Assembly: GCA_027600665.1 (NCBI GenBank)
Contig: JADGJL010000144.1
Location: 1-37,472, forward strand
From: Irineochytrium annulatum
Taxonomy: Eukaryota; Chytridiomycota; Chytridiomycetes; Chytridiales; Chytridiaceae
Length of the DNA stretch: 37,472 nucleotides
Direction: 5' to 3'
A model generated the notes under the pieces. It was not told the DNA's origin and did not search any database. It was given only the letters and a program-made list of their open reading frames with translations. Shown here piece by piece: positions 11,015 through 21,241 of the stretch (positions are counted from its first letter, which is position 1; each line of letters starts with the position of its first letter). A program made the position numbers and the translations under genes.

Positions 11015-11532
11015 TCAAGCCGCCAACCGTCGCTCCCGCCTCTCCATATGCAGCGACAAATATAATAGGAACGCCGATAAGATGGACAGGCACGCGAGTT
11101 CCAAAGCCTCACGGACCGTCCGCGGCTTGAGGAAATCAACCACCGCCTCTACATAAGTCCTCCTGGTCTTGGGAGGCGCCGGCGCGGGGATGCCCGCAGG
11201 CTCGTCGTCGCTGTCATCGCTGAAAGCGGGAGCACCTGTCGCTACGTCTGAGGAGTTTAACGCCTTGACTGTGCGCGGGTGGACCGGCGATGGGCTCTCG
11301 AAGGGGTTCGACGGGCTCCTCTCAATTGTGTGGTCGTGGAGGCGTCTGGGGAGGGCACGGAACCGGCAACGACGACGTGAGAACAGGAAGGCAGCAGCGA
11401 AGCTCACCTCGGCGTCGCCTTGAGGACCTTTGATGCCAGCGGAGACAACGGGCCCGATCGCATCGGCGTAGCGCCGTTCATTGCCCGGAACGCCCTCGCT
11501 GGCTGGGAGTTGAGGTGGTGATGAGCGACCAT
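11015..11532 (-). CDS. Small membrane protein with C-terminal helix, 151 aa
   Basis: Two exons: 11532-11408 and 11345-11015, intron GTGAGC...CCCCAG of 62 nt. An unspliced frame also exists across this stretch, but the ATG at 11532 in another frame joins the second exon in the correct phase and removes a canonical intron, so I prefer the spliced model. The N-terminal two thirds is polar and Ser/Pro-rich; the C-terminus has an amphipathic stretch (VEAVVDFLKPRTVREALE) followed by one hydrophobic helix (ACLSILSAFLLYLSLHM) and a basic tail. This is the layout of a tail-anchored protein of the ER or mitochondrial surface. Family not recognised. It shares a 77-bp divergent promoter with the START-like gene. 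Confidence 0.65.
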
Positions 11533-11609
11533 TGAAGCTGAAGTAAACGGACGATCGAGTACGAAACAATGCGGCGAATCGGATTCTCCGGTGTCGTCAA
11601 TTTGGGCTT

Positions 11610-14600
11610 ATGAGCGCCAACGGCCACAAGAGGCGACGGCCACCGACGCTGGATGAGGATAAGCGCCAGCTACTCCGCGGGTTCGCCCGAACGGCCCCCA
11701 TCCTCCTGATTATCGACCAAGGTGGGTCTTGCTCTCTTCAATGCCATGATGCCTAACTTCCTCTCTCGCAACAGTCTTGGCGATCGCGGTACCGTTTCGT
11801 CTTCGATACGTTTACCTGACCGTGTGTGCCTTTATTCTTGCGATGATCCTTCGCTCGGAACCCACGAAGTCGAAGCCGGCTCGCGTCACCGCACGACGAA
11901 TGAGGCGTACACGACGACATGACCGGCCCGTACGCGACGGCGTCAGCTCGAACGAAGCACCGTCTCAGATCTCGCCGCCTGCCACGCCGACGGACGCTCC
12001 GGCCACGAGCGACGACCTCCTCGATCGCGCGATGGACCGCGCCAAAGCCGAGAACCGCGAGCTGGAACTCGCGGCCGACCTTTTGATGATGGAGGCGCCA
12101 CAGCGCGAAGAGGTTGACAACGAGATTGAGGACACGATCGAGGCCATGGAACGTGAGCTCGCTGTCTTTGCCAGCATTCATAAGAGGGCGACACTCGAGC
12201 GGAAGGGGAAAGGGGCTGCGGTCGAAGGCGGGGGCGGCAGCGGGAGCGGAAGGACGAAGGCGGGCAAGTTAAAGAAGAAAATCTCCCTCGCGACGCGGTA
12301 CCGTGCTCTCGGTGATGTTTCTGTGGACGAAGTCGCGGACGATCCTGCCGCTGTAGTCACCGTGAAGCCGGCGGACGATAACGCACTGCCGACATCCGGG
12401 CCGCCACCTTCGTACAAAAGGGACCTCGACCGGATCGCGTCCAAACTGTCGCGCCTGGTCAACGGCACCTCGCACTGGGTGCCACCTCGACCCACTGGCC
12501 CACCCGCGTCCTCAATGGTGCACCGGCACGCGACGGCTCGCCATTGCTTCCTCCTCCGCCTCCCGCTCATCCCGCTGCCGCCGCTGATCGCGTTCCGCTC
12601 GTTGACGGAGATGTCCGAACGGCAACGGTGGGACGCGATTTGCCTCGCGTCCGATGGCGTCGAGCCTATCGACGAGCAGACTTGGGTTCAAAGGGAGAAG
12701 ATTAGAATAGGTGGTGGCATTAACGGCGGCGAAGGCGAGGCTATCATGCTTGCGCATTGGAGGAGGTATTACAGGACATTCACGTCCCCAGAGACCGTTG
12801 TCGCTGGGAAGGGGAAGATGTTAGAGGAGGTGGAAGAGGGGGTTAGCGGAGGTGGCGTAGGGTTCTTGAGCTTTGGTACCTCCATTACGCACCCTCGATG
12901 CCCGGTGGTGGAAGGAATTCCGAGGGTCGAGGTGAATCTTGGCGGCCTTTTAGTCGGTGAGTACTCGTTTCTCTCGAGCCAACATTGTTAATGGACTTGT
13001 ACAGCGCCGGTGAAAGACGATCTGTCCTCGTGCGAGATCTTCTACCTCTGCAACTTCAAGCCCGACAACATCCACATCACGCCGGAATTTATGGACCATG
13101 TCGCCGCCGTCCTTCTGCCCCAGACCGCGTTCGCGATTTGCTCCTTTCTCGTTCATCCGCCTGAAGCCTCCGCGGCGATCAACCCTACGGACAAGAAGTC
13201 TACCCGCTCCGCCTCCACTCCTTCCAAATCGACCCCCAGCCCACCGCAACTCATCAGTTCCTCGGGTGCTGCCGCGCCAGGCTTCTCCAACCTCCGTCCC
13301 TTTCCCTTGCCAAAACGAGACTCCAGCTTAGTGGAGCTCAAGGTTTCCAATACGATGCAGGAGAGCCTTGAGGACTCGATCTTCCGTCAGTTCGATCTCC
13401 TCTCCACCGCCCTCCACCCCCCGCTGGACGTCGCGCCTCGCTCCTTACCGCCGGCCGAGAGTGACGCCGTGTCAAGCAAAGACCCGACATCGCCGCCAAT
13501 GCCGAATAAGGGCGAACACGCCAACGTGCCGATTCGGATGGACCTGCCGGACGCGTTCGCAGTCGATGACACGAGTTGTCTGACGGCCGCGGACGCATAC
13601 ATGCTGCTGTCGGCCGCCGAAATATCTATAACTAACGACGCGGCCGGAGAAGTCGCCGACGACGACGTCGCAATGACACCGACGGCGCGCGGAGTTCGTC
13701 ACGCTGATCTTGAAGTCGAACCTGTCCCTCTTTCGCCCCCCGCGCCCGCATATCCAGGACACCGCTTCACCGTTGAGGTCGAATCCCTCGTGCGCGACGT
13801 CCTGCAGCACATGGGGCTCGTTGACCGGCTAATGGGCCTGCCGAGTGGTGAAGGCTCCACCGCGGAGGAGCGTGAGCGGATCGAGGGCTGGGGCGCGCTC
13901 GTGGCGCCTAAGGAGAACGCGCCGCTGCCGAGGGTGTCGGTGTTTGACCACGAGGCGAGAACGCAGGCGTATCTCGTCAGGGCAACGTTTGAGAACTCGG
14001 CAGAGAGGACGGTGTGTGATATATTCCGTTGATAAAGTACCAAGCGTAATTGCTGACGTTGGGTTTCAGTTCGACCTCTGCGCCGACGTCGTCGCCCGGA
14101 ACAAATGGGACGACACGTGCGAATCCGTCACCATCGTCGAGCATCTTGACCCTCTCACCGCTATTCTTCATCTCCGCTTTAAGGGCGGCGGCACTGGCAG
14201 CTCCGCCTCCTCCCCGCCGGGAACTTCGGCCCCGGACTCATTCGGTGGTACCGTAGGTCGCGCGGCGCCGCCCGTCCCGCCTTCCGCCGGCGCTCCGGTC
14301 GCGGGAAGGGAGGCCTTGCTGCTTTATCACGTCAGGGAGCTCGAGGGTGGGCAATACCTTAACGTGACGAAGAGTGTGGATCACGACGCCGTGCCCGAGG
14401 GGACGCGAACGAGGACTGTAACGAAGATGGCCGGCATATTAGTTGGTTCGTGTTTTTTTTTTTTGGACGTAATTAGTTCGATTTTTTTTTGCTTACACAT
14501 ACGTATAGCACCTATCTCGGCGACATCCTCGAAGGTGACGCAGATGACCGAGGATCTCCCGCCAAGAAATACGCCCATTCCACCACCACCGAGGAACGTT

Positions 14601-14768
14601 CTGTCGTTCCTGGCGTCCAGGGCAATTCCTCTGTCTATGCAGAGGCTCAACGCTATCGCATCAGCAAGGCGAGGCGAGGACAGTAAATTGCCGTCAGTTT
14701 GCGTGAGAGGGGGAGGCTTGGTAGATGGAGGACTTTACAGAAGCCTGCCGCGGAGGGCACGTAGTTAG
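11610..14768 (+). CDS. Membrane-anchored protein with two START-like lipid-transfer domains, 978 aa
   Basis: Five exons: 11610-11721, 11775-12956, 13005-14011, 14070-14445 and 14509-14768; all junctions keep phase. Order: hydrophobic N-terminus with one or two membrane helices (residues about 27-62), a basic stretch, a coiled coil (about 115-175), a first START-like domain (about 270-470) and a second one (about 690-930). In the first, SFGTSITHPRCPVVEGIPRV and NLGGLLVAP match the conserved strands of START domains. In the second, TIVEHLDPLTAILHLRF, LLYHVRELEGGQYLNVTKSV and MAGILVAP repeat the same pattern. START domains bind sterols, phospholipids or ceramide in a closed cavity. A membrane anchor with two such domains suggests transfer at a contact site. 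Identity of the lipid is unknown. The region between the domains is Ser/Pro/Asp-rich. The fourth donor (GTTCGT) is non-typical. Confidence 0.75.
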
Positions 14769-15123
14769 GAAAATATTAGCTGGACGCAATAAACCAAGTG
14801 AAATAGACGTAGATTGTTAAAGCAAAATCCAAAGCATAATTCCCCGTTGTCAAAGCAACGGAGCCGATTGAAAAGCTCTACCCGCAGAACACAAGGCGCC
14901 GCGGATATCAAGTGAGGCGCACGTGAATTCACGTTCCAAACACCATTCGTGCGTTTGTGAACTCGAGAATGTTCGAATTGTATATATTGCCGTTGAACAC
15001 AGAACTGCTGCCGTGTCGATGGTTGCGTGTGAAAATGTGATGTCCGTCCAATGAATGCATAAAAAAACTCAAAAATGATCAAGGAAACTTCGGGCATCAA
15101 GGCAATGGTGCTAGTATGTGTGT
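14769..15123. other. Convergent intergenic region
   Basis: About 355 bases between the 3' ends of the START-like gene (plus) and the phosphatase gene (minus). AT-rich and without a gene; AATAAA-like stretches near 14790 (CAATAAACC) may serve 3' processing. Confidence 0.5.
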
Positions 15124-16164
15124 CTAGGAGAGCAGCTTTCTGGTCCCGTCGCAGTAAAGCGCCCTCGCCACATCATCCTTTATCTCTAGCGCCGCGCAGT
15201 TGCCGCCGTAGTAACTCGAAATCCCAACGTCGATGACAATGGCTTTTCCTTTGCACCGCGACAAAATGTGACCGTCGAGCTATTTGAAGTTTTGCAGTCA
15301 AGCCTCTTGCCTATAGTTTGAAGAAATAGCCAGACGAACCTGCGGCGTATGTCCCATCACCATCCTCCTCGCCCCCAAACTCTTCAGCGCCTTCCTCAGC
15401 AGCTTGCACACCTGCTTCTCGGGGTCCTGGGCGTAACCTCTGTACCACAGAACGCCGTCCCCTCCAAACACGTTGGACCGCCAGTTGTCCGCCGCCATGG
15501 CGCTTCGGGCCTCCCGGTTGATAGCGTCGATGCCCTTCTCTGCCCACGTCGGGTGCACTCCACCGTGGACAAAAACCGATCCGTTCACGACCGTCACGAT
15601 GTCAAGATCGCGGAGGTCGGAGCCGATGAGACCTTCGGGGCCAAACTCGGCTCGCCGCTTCTCGGCCGTGCCAAAGCTGGCGATGTCCTCTTTTGTGACG
15701 TACCTATTACACAACGAAGATTTAGCCAGTATCACGACCAACGGGCAAAACAGTTAGCAAGAAAAATACCTCCAATCCGCGGCCATATTCATAACCTCAT
15801 GGTTCCCCAGCACCCTCACGACCCTACCGCCGGCGATCTCGGCCTGCACAGTCAGATTCCGCATCATGGCGTAAAGCGCGATGGTGTCCGGTCCCCTGTC
15901 GACGACGTCCCCCGTCTGGACCAAGAACGTTCCCGGCTCCGCAATCCATAGCTCCCCAGTCTTGTCCACGATCCCCGCCATGTTGAGAACGCGGACCGTG
16001 TTCCTGAAGTCGCCGTGGAAGTCGCCAACGGCCACGATACGGGAGGGGACGAAGGACTCGAAGAGGTTGTTGGTGAGGAGGGGCTGCTGTTCTGGCGTGG
16101 AGGCGGAGATGAGGGCCGGAAGGCATGCGAGCAGCGCCAGCGGGATCCAGGTGATGGGCTTCAT
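15124..16164 (-). CDS. Secreted Shewanella-like (SLP) metallophosphatase
   Basis: Three exons: 16164-15770, 15703-15340 and 15279-15124, giving 304 residues. A signal peptide (MKPITWIPLALLACLPALISA) is followed by the calcineurin-like phosphoesterase motifs in order: GDFHGD (47-52), GDVVDRG (85-91), GNHE (120-123), VHGGVHPTW and GHTPQ near 250. The last exon carries the SLP-type ending with CKGKAIVIDVGISSYYGG. These residues bind a dinuclear metal centre and catalyse phosphoester hydrolysis; SLPs act as protein tyrosine or serine/threonine phosphatases. Introns are 66 nt (GTATTT...ATAG) and 60 nt (GTTCGT...AATAG). The signal peptide implies ER or extracellular action, unlike most phosphoprotein phosphatases. 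Confidence 0.92.
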
Positions 16165-16489
16165 GATCGTGAGTCGATGTGGTAACGGTAATTGACGACC
16201 CCCAAGATAAACATCAAATATTTGTCAATACTTGTTGTAAAGAAAAAAGTAATGTTCATTGAGTCGAGAATGCTATTTTCCCGAGTAAACAATCCAGATG
16301 CGTGAAAATACAAAGTGCTAGAATGTCCAATAATCATCATTTCAAGGGTCTCTTCTCTCCAGTCTTATCTTTAAAACGCCCCTCCTCAATGCTGAGTGAA
16401 TATGTAGATAGAGCGCTGAAGTGTTCAATGATCATCTCTCTCTTGCCATCGTTTGTGCATTCCCCCCTTGTCAGTTCACCTTCTCAAAA
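16165..16489. other. Short intergenic region
   Basis: About 325 AT-rich bases between two minus-strand genes. It should contain the promoter of the phosphatase gene. No other structure seen. Confidence 0.5.
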
Positions 16490-17128
16490 TCACAGGCCCC
16501 GCCTCATGACCTCGGCGTGAAACCTTTTATGAGCCTCCACTTTCGTCTCCTTCATCTCAATGGTGTGCCAAATGTTCGTCTGCTTCTTCGCAGCGGCCCA
16601 GATCTCCCTCTCGTAGCCAGTGAAGCGCATTACGAGAGTCAACGTCAAAAAGAAAATCCCCATCGTCATGACAAAGTACGGCACGATGATGTACGCCGGC
16701 ATGTCCTTCCCATCGGTCTTTGGCGGCGGCCCCGGCGTTGGGCCCTGCAACACGGTGTGCAGGTAAGCCTCGAACGCAAGCGCCGACGCGCCCAAACCGA
16801 GCGCAAACAGCGGCGTGAACCCCCAGTCGGAGACGGCGACGTGCGCGGCGTGGATGTAGACGGCCGTGAGGGTAGCGTAGAAGGCGCCAACGTATGGGTC
16901 GAGGACAATGGACCACCCGGCGAGGAGGACGGCGAGGACGTAGGCCGCGGACGGGGTGAAGTAGGTCAGGGCGGTGTAGATGCCCGTCACGAGGATGGAC
17001 CAGGTGGCGTAGTGAACGGCGCAGAGCGGGACGGAGATGTGCTCGTAGGAGCACAGGGCGACCATCCAGGTCTTGTGAACGCGGAGGGTAGAGGACAGAG
17101 TGCCGGCGAGCGTGAGGCGTTGGGACAT
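16490..17128 (-). CDS. Polytopic membrane protein, 212 aa, family unknown
   Basis: A single exon starting at the ATG at 17128 (MSQRLTLAG). About five hydrophobic segments are visible: around residues 31-52, 60-78, 82-105, 110-128 and 155-178, followed by a charged C-terminal helix. A Pro/Gly/Lys loop (TPGPPPKTDGK) separates the last two segments. The size and helix count are like those of small ER lipid-metabolism proteins, but I see no diagnostic motif. In-frame sequence continues upstream, but it has no membrane signal and a low-complexity Pro-rich character, so the ATG at 17128 is preferred. Function not assigned. Confidence 0.65.
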   Translation of the reverse strand: MSQRLTLAGTLSSTLRVHKTWMVALCSYEHISVPLCAVHYATWSILVTGIYTALTYFTPSAAYVLAVLLAGWSIVLDPYVGAFYATLTAVYIHAAHVAVSDWGFTPLFALGLGASALAFEAYLHTVLQGPTPGPPPKTDGKDMPAYIIVPYFVMTMGIFFLTLTLVMRFTGYEREIWAAAKKQTNIWHTIEMKETKVEAHKRFHAEVMRRGL

Positions 17129-17700
17129 CGTGCTGGCTGGTGCTGGCTGAAGTTCGGGAGGGGTCGGATGTCGCGGTGGTGTAGGCAATGAAGGATCAGA
17201 CTCCCGACTTTTGAATGCTGACCTGACCATCACCGCCTCGCCCTCGCTATTAAACAAGCCACAAAAATGTATTAGTAAAGATACCAAAGAATATTTGCCG
17301 CGCGAGCTATCCAAGAAGCCGTCGACGGCCGCAAGCGTCGCGTATGCCGAAAACCATCACTAAGCATCCTGGTCCTACTGCGAAAAAACGCTACCTTTCC
17401 TAAGTTGCCTCATACAGATCAGGGCCGAAGAAGCAAAGGAATAAAATAAATGCTTTTTTAAATCGCACGATTGGAAAAAAAGATGCTGATTACCATTGAC
17501 GAGAACGTTTGCATGGTAATCTGATTTCTTGGGAGCTGTTTGTCTCACGCTGCAGTGAGACGATGTAGAAACAGGGGTCGGCCGCTGTTAACCAGGCCGC
17601 ATCCCCACCGTGTTGCAAAGGGCATTTCGTCAACCGCATCCGCATCCGTTCCTCGACCTCCCCAACCTCCCCCGCCGTCCCCGCGCCGCCGTCCCACACC
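17129..17700. other. Divergent promoter region
   Basis: About 570 bases between the minus-strand membrane protein and the plus-strand GPI-type protein, presumably containing both promoters. The 60 bases before the ATG at 17701 are C-rich and pyrimidine-rich (CCTCCCCAACCTCC), typical of fungal leaders of strongly expressed genes. Confidence 0.5.
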
Positions 17701-18675
17701 ATGTTCTCGACACCGATCCTTCTCACGGCACTGCTCGCCGCCGCATCAGCACAGCAGCTCATGCCGGAAGGCGTGAAGATCGTAAACGGCGCCGTGGTGG
17801 CCAACAAAGCCCAGGTCAACCCACAACCCGCCGCGCCCGCAGGCGGCTACAACCCGCTCCCCGGCTACTCGATCGGCGTCCCCGCAAACGCACAGCCCGT
17901 CAAGCCTCTGGCGTCTTCCACCATGATGGTGGTGAAGGCGGCCACCTCGTCGACGGCGAAAGTTGCGACCTCGGCCATGACCAGCGCCAAGATCGGCCAG
18001 GCCACTGCCGCTGCCGTCCCCAAGCCCGCCACCGTCGCGATGATGACTTCCGCCGTCAAGCCCATGACCACTCAAGCCGTGATGACCCAGCCAGCAATGA
18101 AGATGCCGAACGCTACGGTCCCCGTCGCAGTACCCATGGCCGGTGCCGCTGTCCCCGTCATGAACGCACCAGGCGTCATCCCCACCGGCATCGTTACCTC
18201 CACGAACGGCATGGGCGTCACCATCATCACGGACTACAACCCCACGGGTCAGAACCTTGCCATGGACGACTGGTTCTGCGAGGACGTCGTCGACGACAAC
18301 CTCGTCTGCTCTGACGCCCTGCCCACCGACAACCTTGCCGCCACCCACGTCTGCTTCGAAGCCTACGACGACTTCGTCGACTTCGACTGCGTCGACGACC
18401 TCGTCGACAGCTGGTCGTGCGACTACGAGCCCTTCCTGCCGCAGGTCGCGCCCAAGCCTCTGCCCGGCGCGATGGCCGGTGGTGACATGATGGGTGGCAT
18501 GGGTGGCGGCACTGGCGCTATGGGCGGGATGCCCGGCGCCGTGTCGTCGGGCGTGGCCGCGGTCAACACCATGGGCCCGAACGGCCAGATCGGCGTCACG
18601 GCCGGCGCGTCGAGGTCGGCTACTGGCGCCGTGTCGGCGTTCGCCGCGGTCATGGCCGTCGCGCTCCTCTTGTAG
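17701..18675 (+). CDS. GPI-type surface protein with acidic Cys/Asp cluster, 324 aa
   Basis: One exon. Signal peptide MFSTPILLTALLAAASA, then a long Ala/Thr/Val/Met/Pro-rich segment (about 60-185) that looks like a stalk, then a compact acidic segment (about 190-245) with five cysteines and many Asp residues (DDWFCEDVVDDNLVC; FVDFDCVDDLVDSWSC), then Gly/Met-rich repeats (GGMGGGTGAMGG), and finally a small-residue site followed by a hydrophobic tail (AVSAFAAVMAVALLL). The ends fit a GPI-anchored wall protein. The acidic cluster could bind divalent cations; that is inference. No named domain recognised. The Met-rich, low-complexity stalk is unusual in codon and residue use compared with neighbours. 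Confidence 0.8.
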   Translation: MFSTPILLTALLAAASAQQLMPEGVKIVNGAVVANKAQVNPQPAAPAGGYNPLPGYSIGVPANAQPVKPLASSTMMVVKAATSSTAKVATSAMTSAKIGQATAAAVPKPATVAMMTSAVKPMTTQAVMTQPAMKMPNATVPVAVPMAGAAVPVMNAPGVIPTGIVTSTNGMGVTIITDYNPTGQNLAMDDWFCEDVVDDNLVCSDALPTDNLAATHVCFEAYDDFVDFDCVDDLVDSWSCDYEPFLPQVAPKPLPGAMAGGDMMGGMGGGTGAMGGMPGAVSSGVAAVNTMGPNGQIGVTAGASRSATGAVSAFAAVMAVALLL

Positions 18676-19385
18676 TTCGTTGTTGCATGGCCCACCGTTC
18701 TTGTCTTTCTTCCATATCAATCAGCTTACCCACACTATTACCCTATGTCAACGTCACCGCACCCGCCCTTATCCCATCTCGTTTTTTCCATGGCCTATTT
18801 GTTTCTTTTTTTGTCTCTGCCTTTGGTCCCCTTCTTGCATTTCTATATACAGCTTCAACACCCTGCTTTTGGTAACCTTTTGCGTGTTGTGCTTGTATTC
18901 CCTTTACTTCCGCATCAACACACTGTCATATCGTACATCGCCCTTTGGCCCCTTGTTGCTTCGTTTCGGCCCATGTTTAAAGTCACGCGAACGCTGAACG
19001 TTTGAGTTTCGCTTTTGGAAATTTCTTTTCCTCTGACCGTCATCTACATGTGTTCTCTTTTCTTTTGTTGCGTGTATATAAAGAGGGCAATCCAAGAAAT
19101 ACAGTTAAAATACCTTAACGTCCTATGTTGTCTCACGCATTTGAAATTCTTATTTTGGTGGAGTATTTTTGTGGTGCTCAAGAGGCTGCCCGAGCCTCAG
19201 GTCGTTGCCACGAGATTGCAAATAAAAAAAGTACGTGCAATTCTTCCTTGGCTTGACCTCGGTGCATCGACAGTCTACACTAAATGAGCAGTCTCGGAAC
19301 TTACGTACAGCTGCAAGGACTAAAAAGCGCAAACTTTCAAGCCAGTGCGAGAGGCCGCTCACCGAGAGCGCACACACATGTAGTT
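18676..19385. other. Pyrimidine-rich intergenic region
   Basis: About 700 bases. The plus strand of 18680-19070 is T/C-rich with few purine runs, which looks like a 3' untranslated region. Short frames here are products of the base composition and have no motifs. Confidence 0.5.
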
Positions 19386-20783
19386 CATAAATGCAGTTTA
19401 TTGCATGTCGGGCACTGTTCGTAAAGAACAACTGAAAACAAATGAGGAGTACGCGCACACTATCTAATATGGCGGGGTGGTATCTTGAGAGTAAATTTAG
19501 ACCAACTTGGAAAAGCAGGCTGGTGAGATGCCATGGAGCGAGCGCCGAGAAGCGAACTCAAAAGTCGGAAAGGCAGACACCGCCAACCTCCTGGACCTGA
19601 TTGAATAAAGGGAAGTGTCAGCAAGCGTATAGATGCGGTCGAAAGGCAGTGAAGTCCTATAATGAACTGATGAACTTACGGGCAGCTTCTGAGCCTTCCT
19701 GGGCTTGCACACGAGCCCCGTCTTGCACACCGGGGCACCCACAACCGACCCCCCGCAGTTCTCGTTCGACGCGGCAAGCTTTAAGCAGCTACCGCCGATG
19801 TCCCTCTGCTGCAGCTCGCTAACGGGCAGGTATCCATCGCCCTGCTGCCGGACGCAGGTGAGGCCCGTCGGACAGACGTAGGGTTGGGCGACATTGCCCG
19901 CGCACGCGCCGCCGATCGCCGCGACGCGCTGGCAGACACCACCGGCGTCGGGGGTCGAGATGGAGGCGAGGACGCAGGTCAGGCCCGTCGCGCAGGGGAG
20001 GGAGGAGGTCGTGAAGCCGCCGCAGCGCTCGCCGAAGTTGGCGACGTTGTTGGTCTGGTGGTAAGGGAGAGAACGCGTTAGATAATGGACGCGCTCGTTA
20101 AACGCGACGGGGAACTCACGGGCGGGAGAGTCGCGGCGAAGGTGGAAGAGGCGAGGAGGACGGCAGAGGCGATGGCCTTGAAGAGCATTTTGATGAGTTG
20201 ATGGCGGTTGAGAGTCGAGAGGAGGAGTTGAGCAGATGAGGCAGTAGAGATGGTAGTGAGGTGGGAGGAGGGACGCCAAGGTGCCTTTTTAAACCTTCTT
20301 TTTCAGGGCTAACACGAATAAGAGTTGACGCCCGCCGTGTATTTGCGGAAGTAAAGCAGTAAACGCAACGAAAAGGGTAATCAAAACGCGAAAACCTGTT
20401 TACAAGGCGCCCAAACCGTGAACGCAGCGAAGGGTTTCTGTGAAGGTGCCCGGTCGAGCCCCGGCCACAAAGTTGCTCTTGTTGATTAACCCTCAAATGC
20501 GCGTCCCTCAGCCCTGCCTTCCTCTAGCCAGAACCAATCGTGTTGGAGGCATCGGCCGGCCGCGGAAACGCAATGCGCGCCACGCCCAGACTGCGAGGCT
20601 GCTGTCGACCAGCGTCGGAACAAGGGCGAGCATTGCCATCGATCCTGCTCGCGGCTACGGAAGGATGAAGCACAGCATCGCCTTTAGCGATGTTGGTAGT
20701 CAGGTTGACGCGCCTTCTTTCTTTCCTCTTCCAGCTGTATGTGCCAAACTTAGTTCATCTGGTTGTCCTGTGGTTAATTTGTT
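19386..20783 (-). repeat. Duplicated segment, copy B (gene plus promoter)
   Basis: Homologous to 4912-6240 in the same orientation, about 14.5 kb away. Introns are longer than in copy A (65 against 53 nt; 83 against 59 nt) and a short insertion lies at the promoter-distal end (near 20717-20742). Bases 19885-20058 match copy A (5381-5554) without a single difference, while the adjacent coding stretch carries many. Confidence 0.9.
19558..20188 (-). CDS. Small secreted cysteine-rich protein, paralogue B (160 aa)
   Basis: Three exons at the same positions as paralogue A: 20188-20120, 20054-19680 and 19596-19558, all junctions phase 0. Signal peptide, twelve cysteines and three C-x(2)-GL-x-C repeats are all kept. 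Differences from A are LQQ for LLQ, SNE for LNE, CKP for CKA and a final DF instead of AL. All are outside the cysteines, so selection has kept the fold. The reading frame is intact, so this is not a pseudogene. Expected to be secreted; partner and role unknown. Confidence 0.88.
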
Positions 20784-21241
20784 GGCGAGGCTACTTATCT
20801 GGTACCGTGCACAGCTTATGCTGGGAAATTAAACGAGTGGTGAAGGTTGCTCGATGTAGATAGTATGTAAGTGAGTAACCAATGTCGACGTGCAAACCTA
20901 AAGATATCCTTGCACTGGTACATTAATTCGTCATCATCGCCTTCCCGCTAACGAATCATCACCCGCTCTCTCTAAAAATTGAAGTGATGCCTTAAGAGAA
21001 GTAAAAGATTGGGAAAATTGGGAAAATGGGAAACTTGAAAGGAAACTTGCGACCGTATGCTTAGCAGGTAATTAGCTTGGCCACTTTTTCCAGCAGTGCT
21101 GTGCTGCTCAAACACACAAACCCACGAAATGTATACTTCACTAACGTTTAATTATTACTAACAGCTGGGTTTTAATAGTCATAGCTACAGTAAACAAATA
21201 TTGCGATCCTGGCACACTCCGATTCTTAGTTGTTTACATCC
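20784..21241. other. Intergenic region after the duplicated block
   Basis: About 460 AT-rich bases between the end of copy B homology and the 3' end of CCT3. No gene found. A short GGGAAAATTGGGAAAATGGGAAA run near 21010-21032 is a local purine repeat. Confidence 0.5.

Noticed and set aside
11015..11569. Unspliced 184-codon frame for the small membrane protein
   Set aside because: It starts at a different ATG and reads through a canonical intron (GTGAGC...CCCCAG); the spliced model from 11532 is in phase and shorter.
17746..18720. 324-codon minus-strand frame over the GPI-type gene
   Set aside because: Asp/Gly/His-rich mirror of the opposite strand with no motif; the plus-strand reading has both signal peptide and GPI-type tail.
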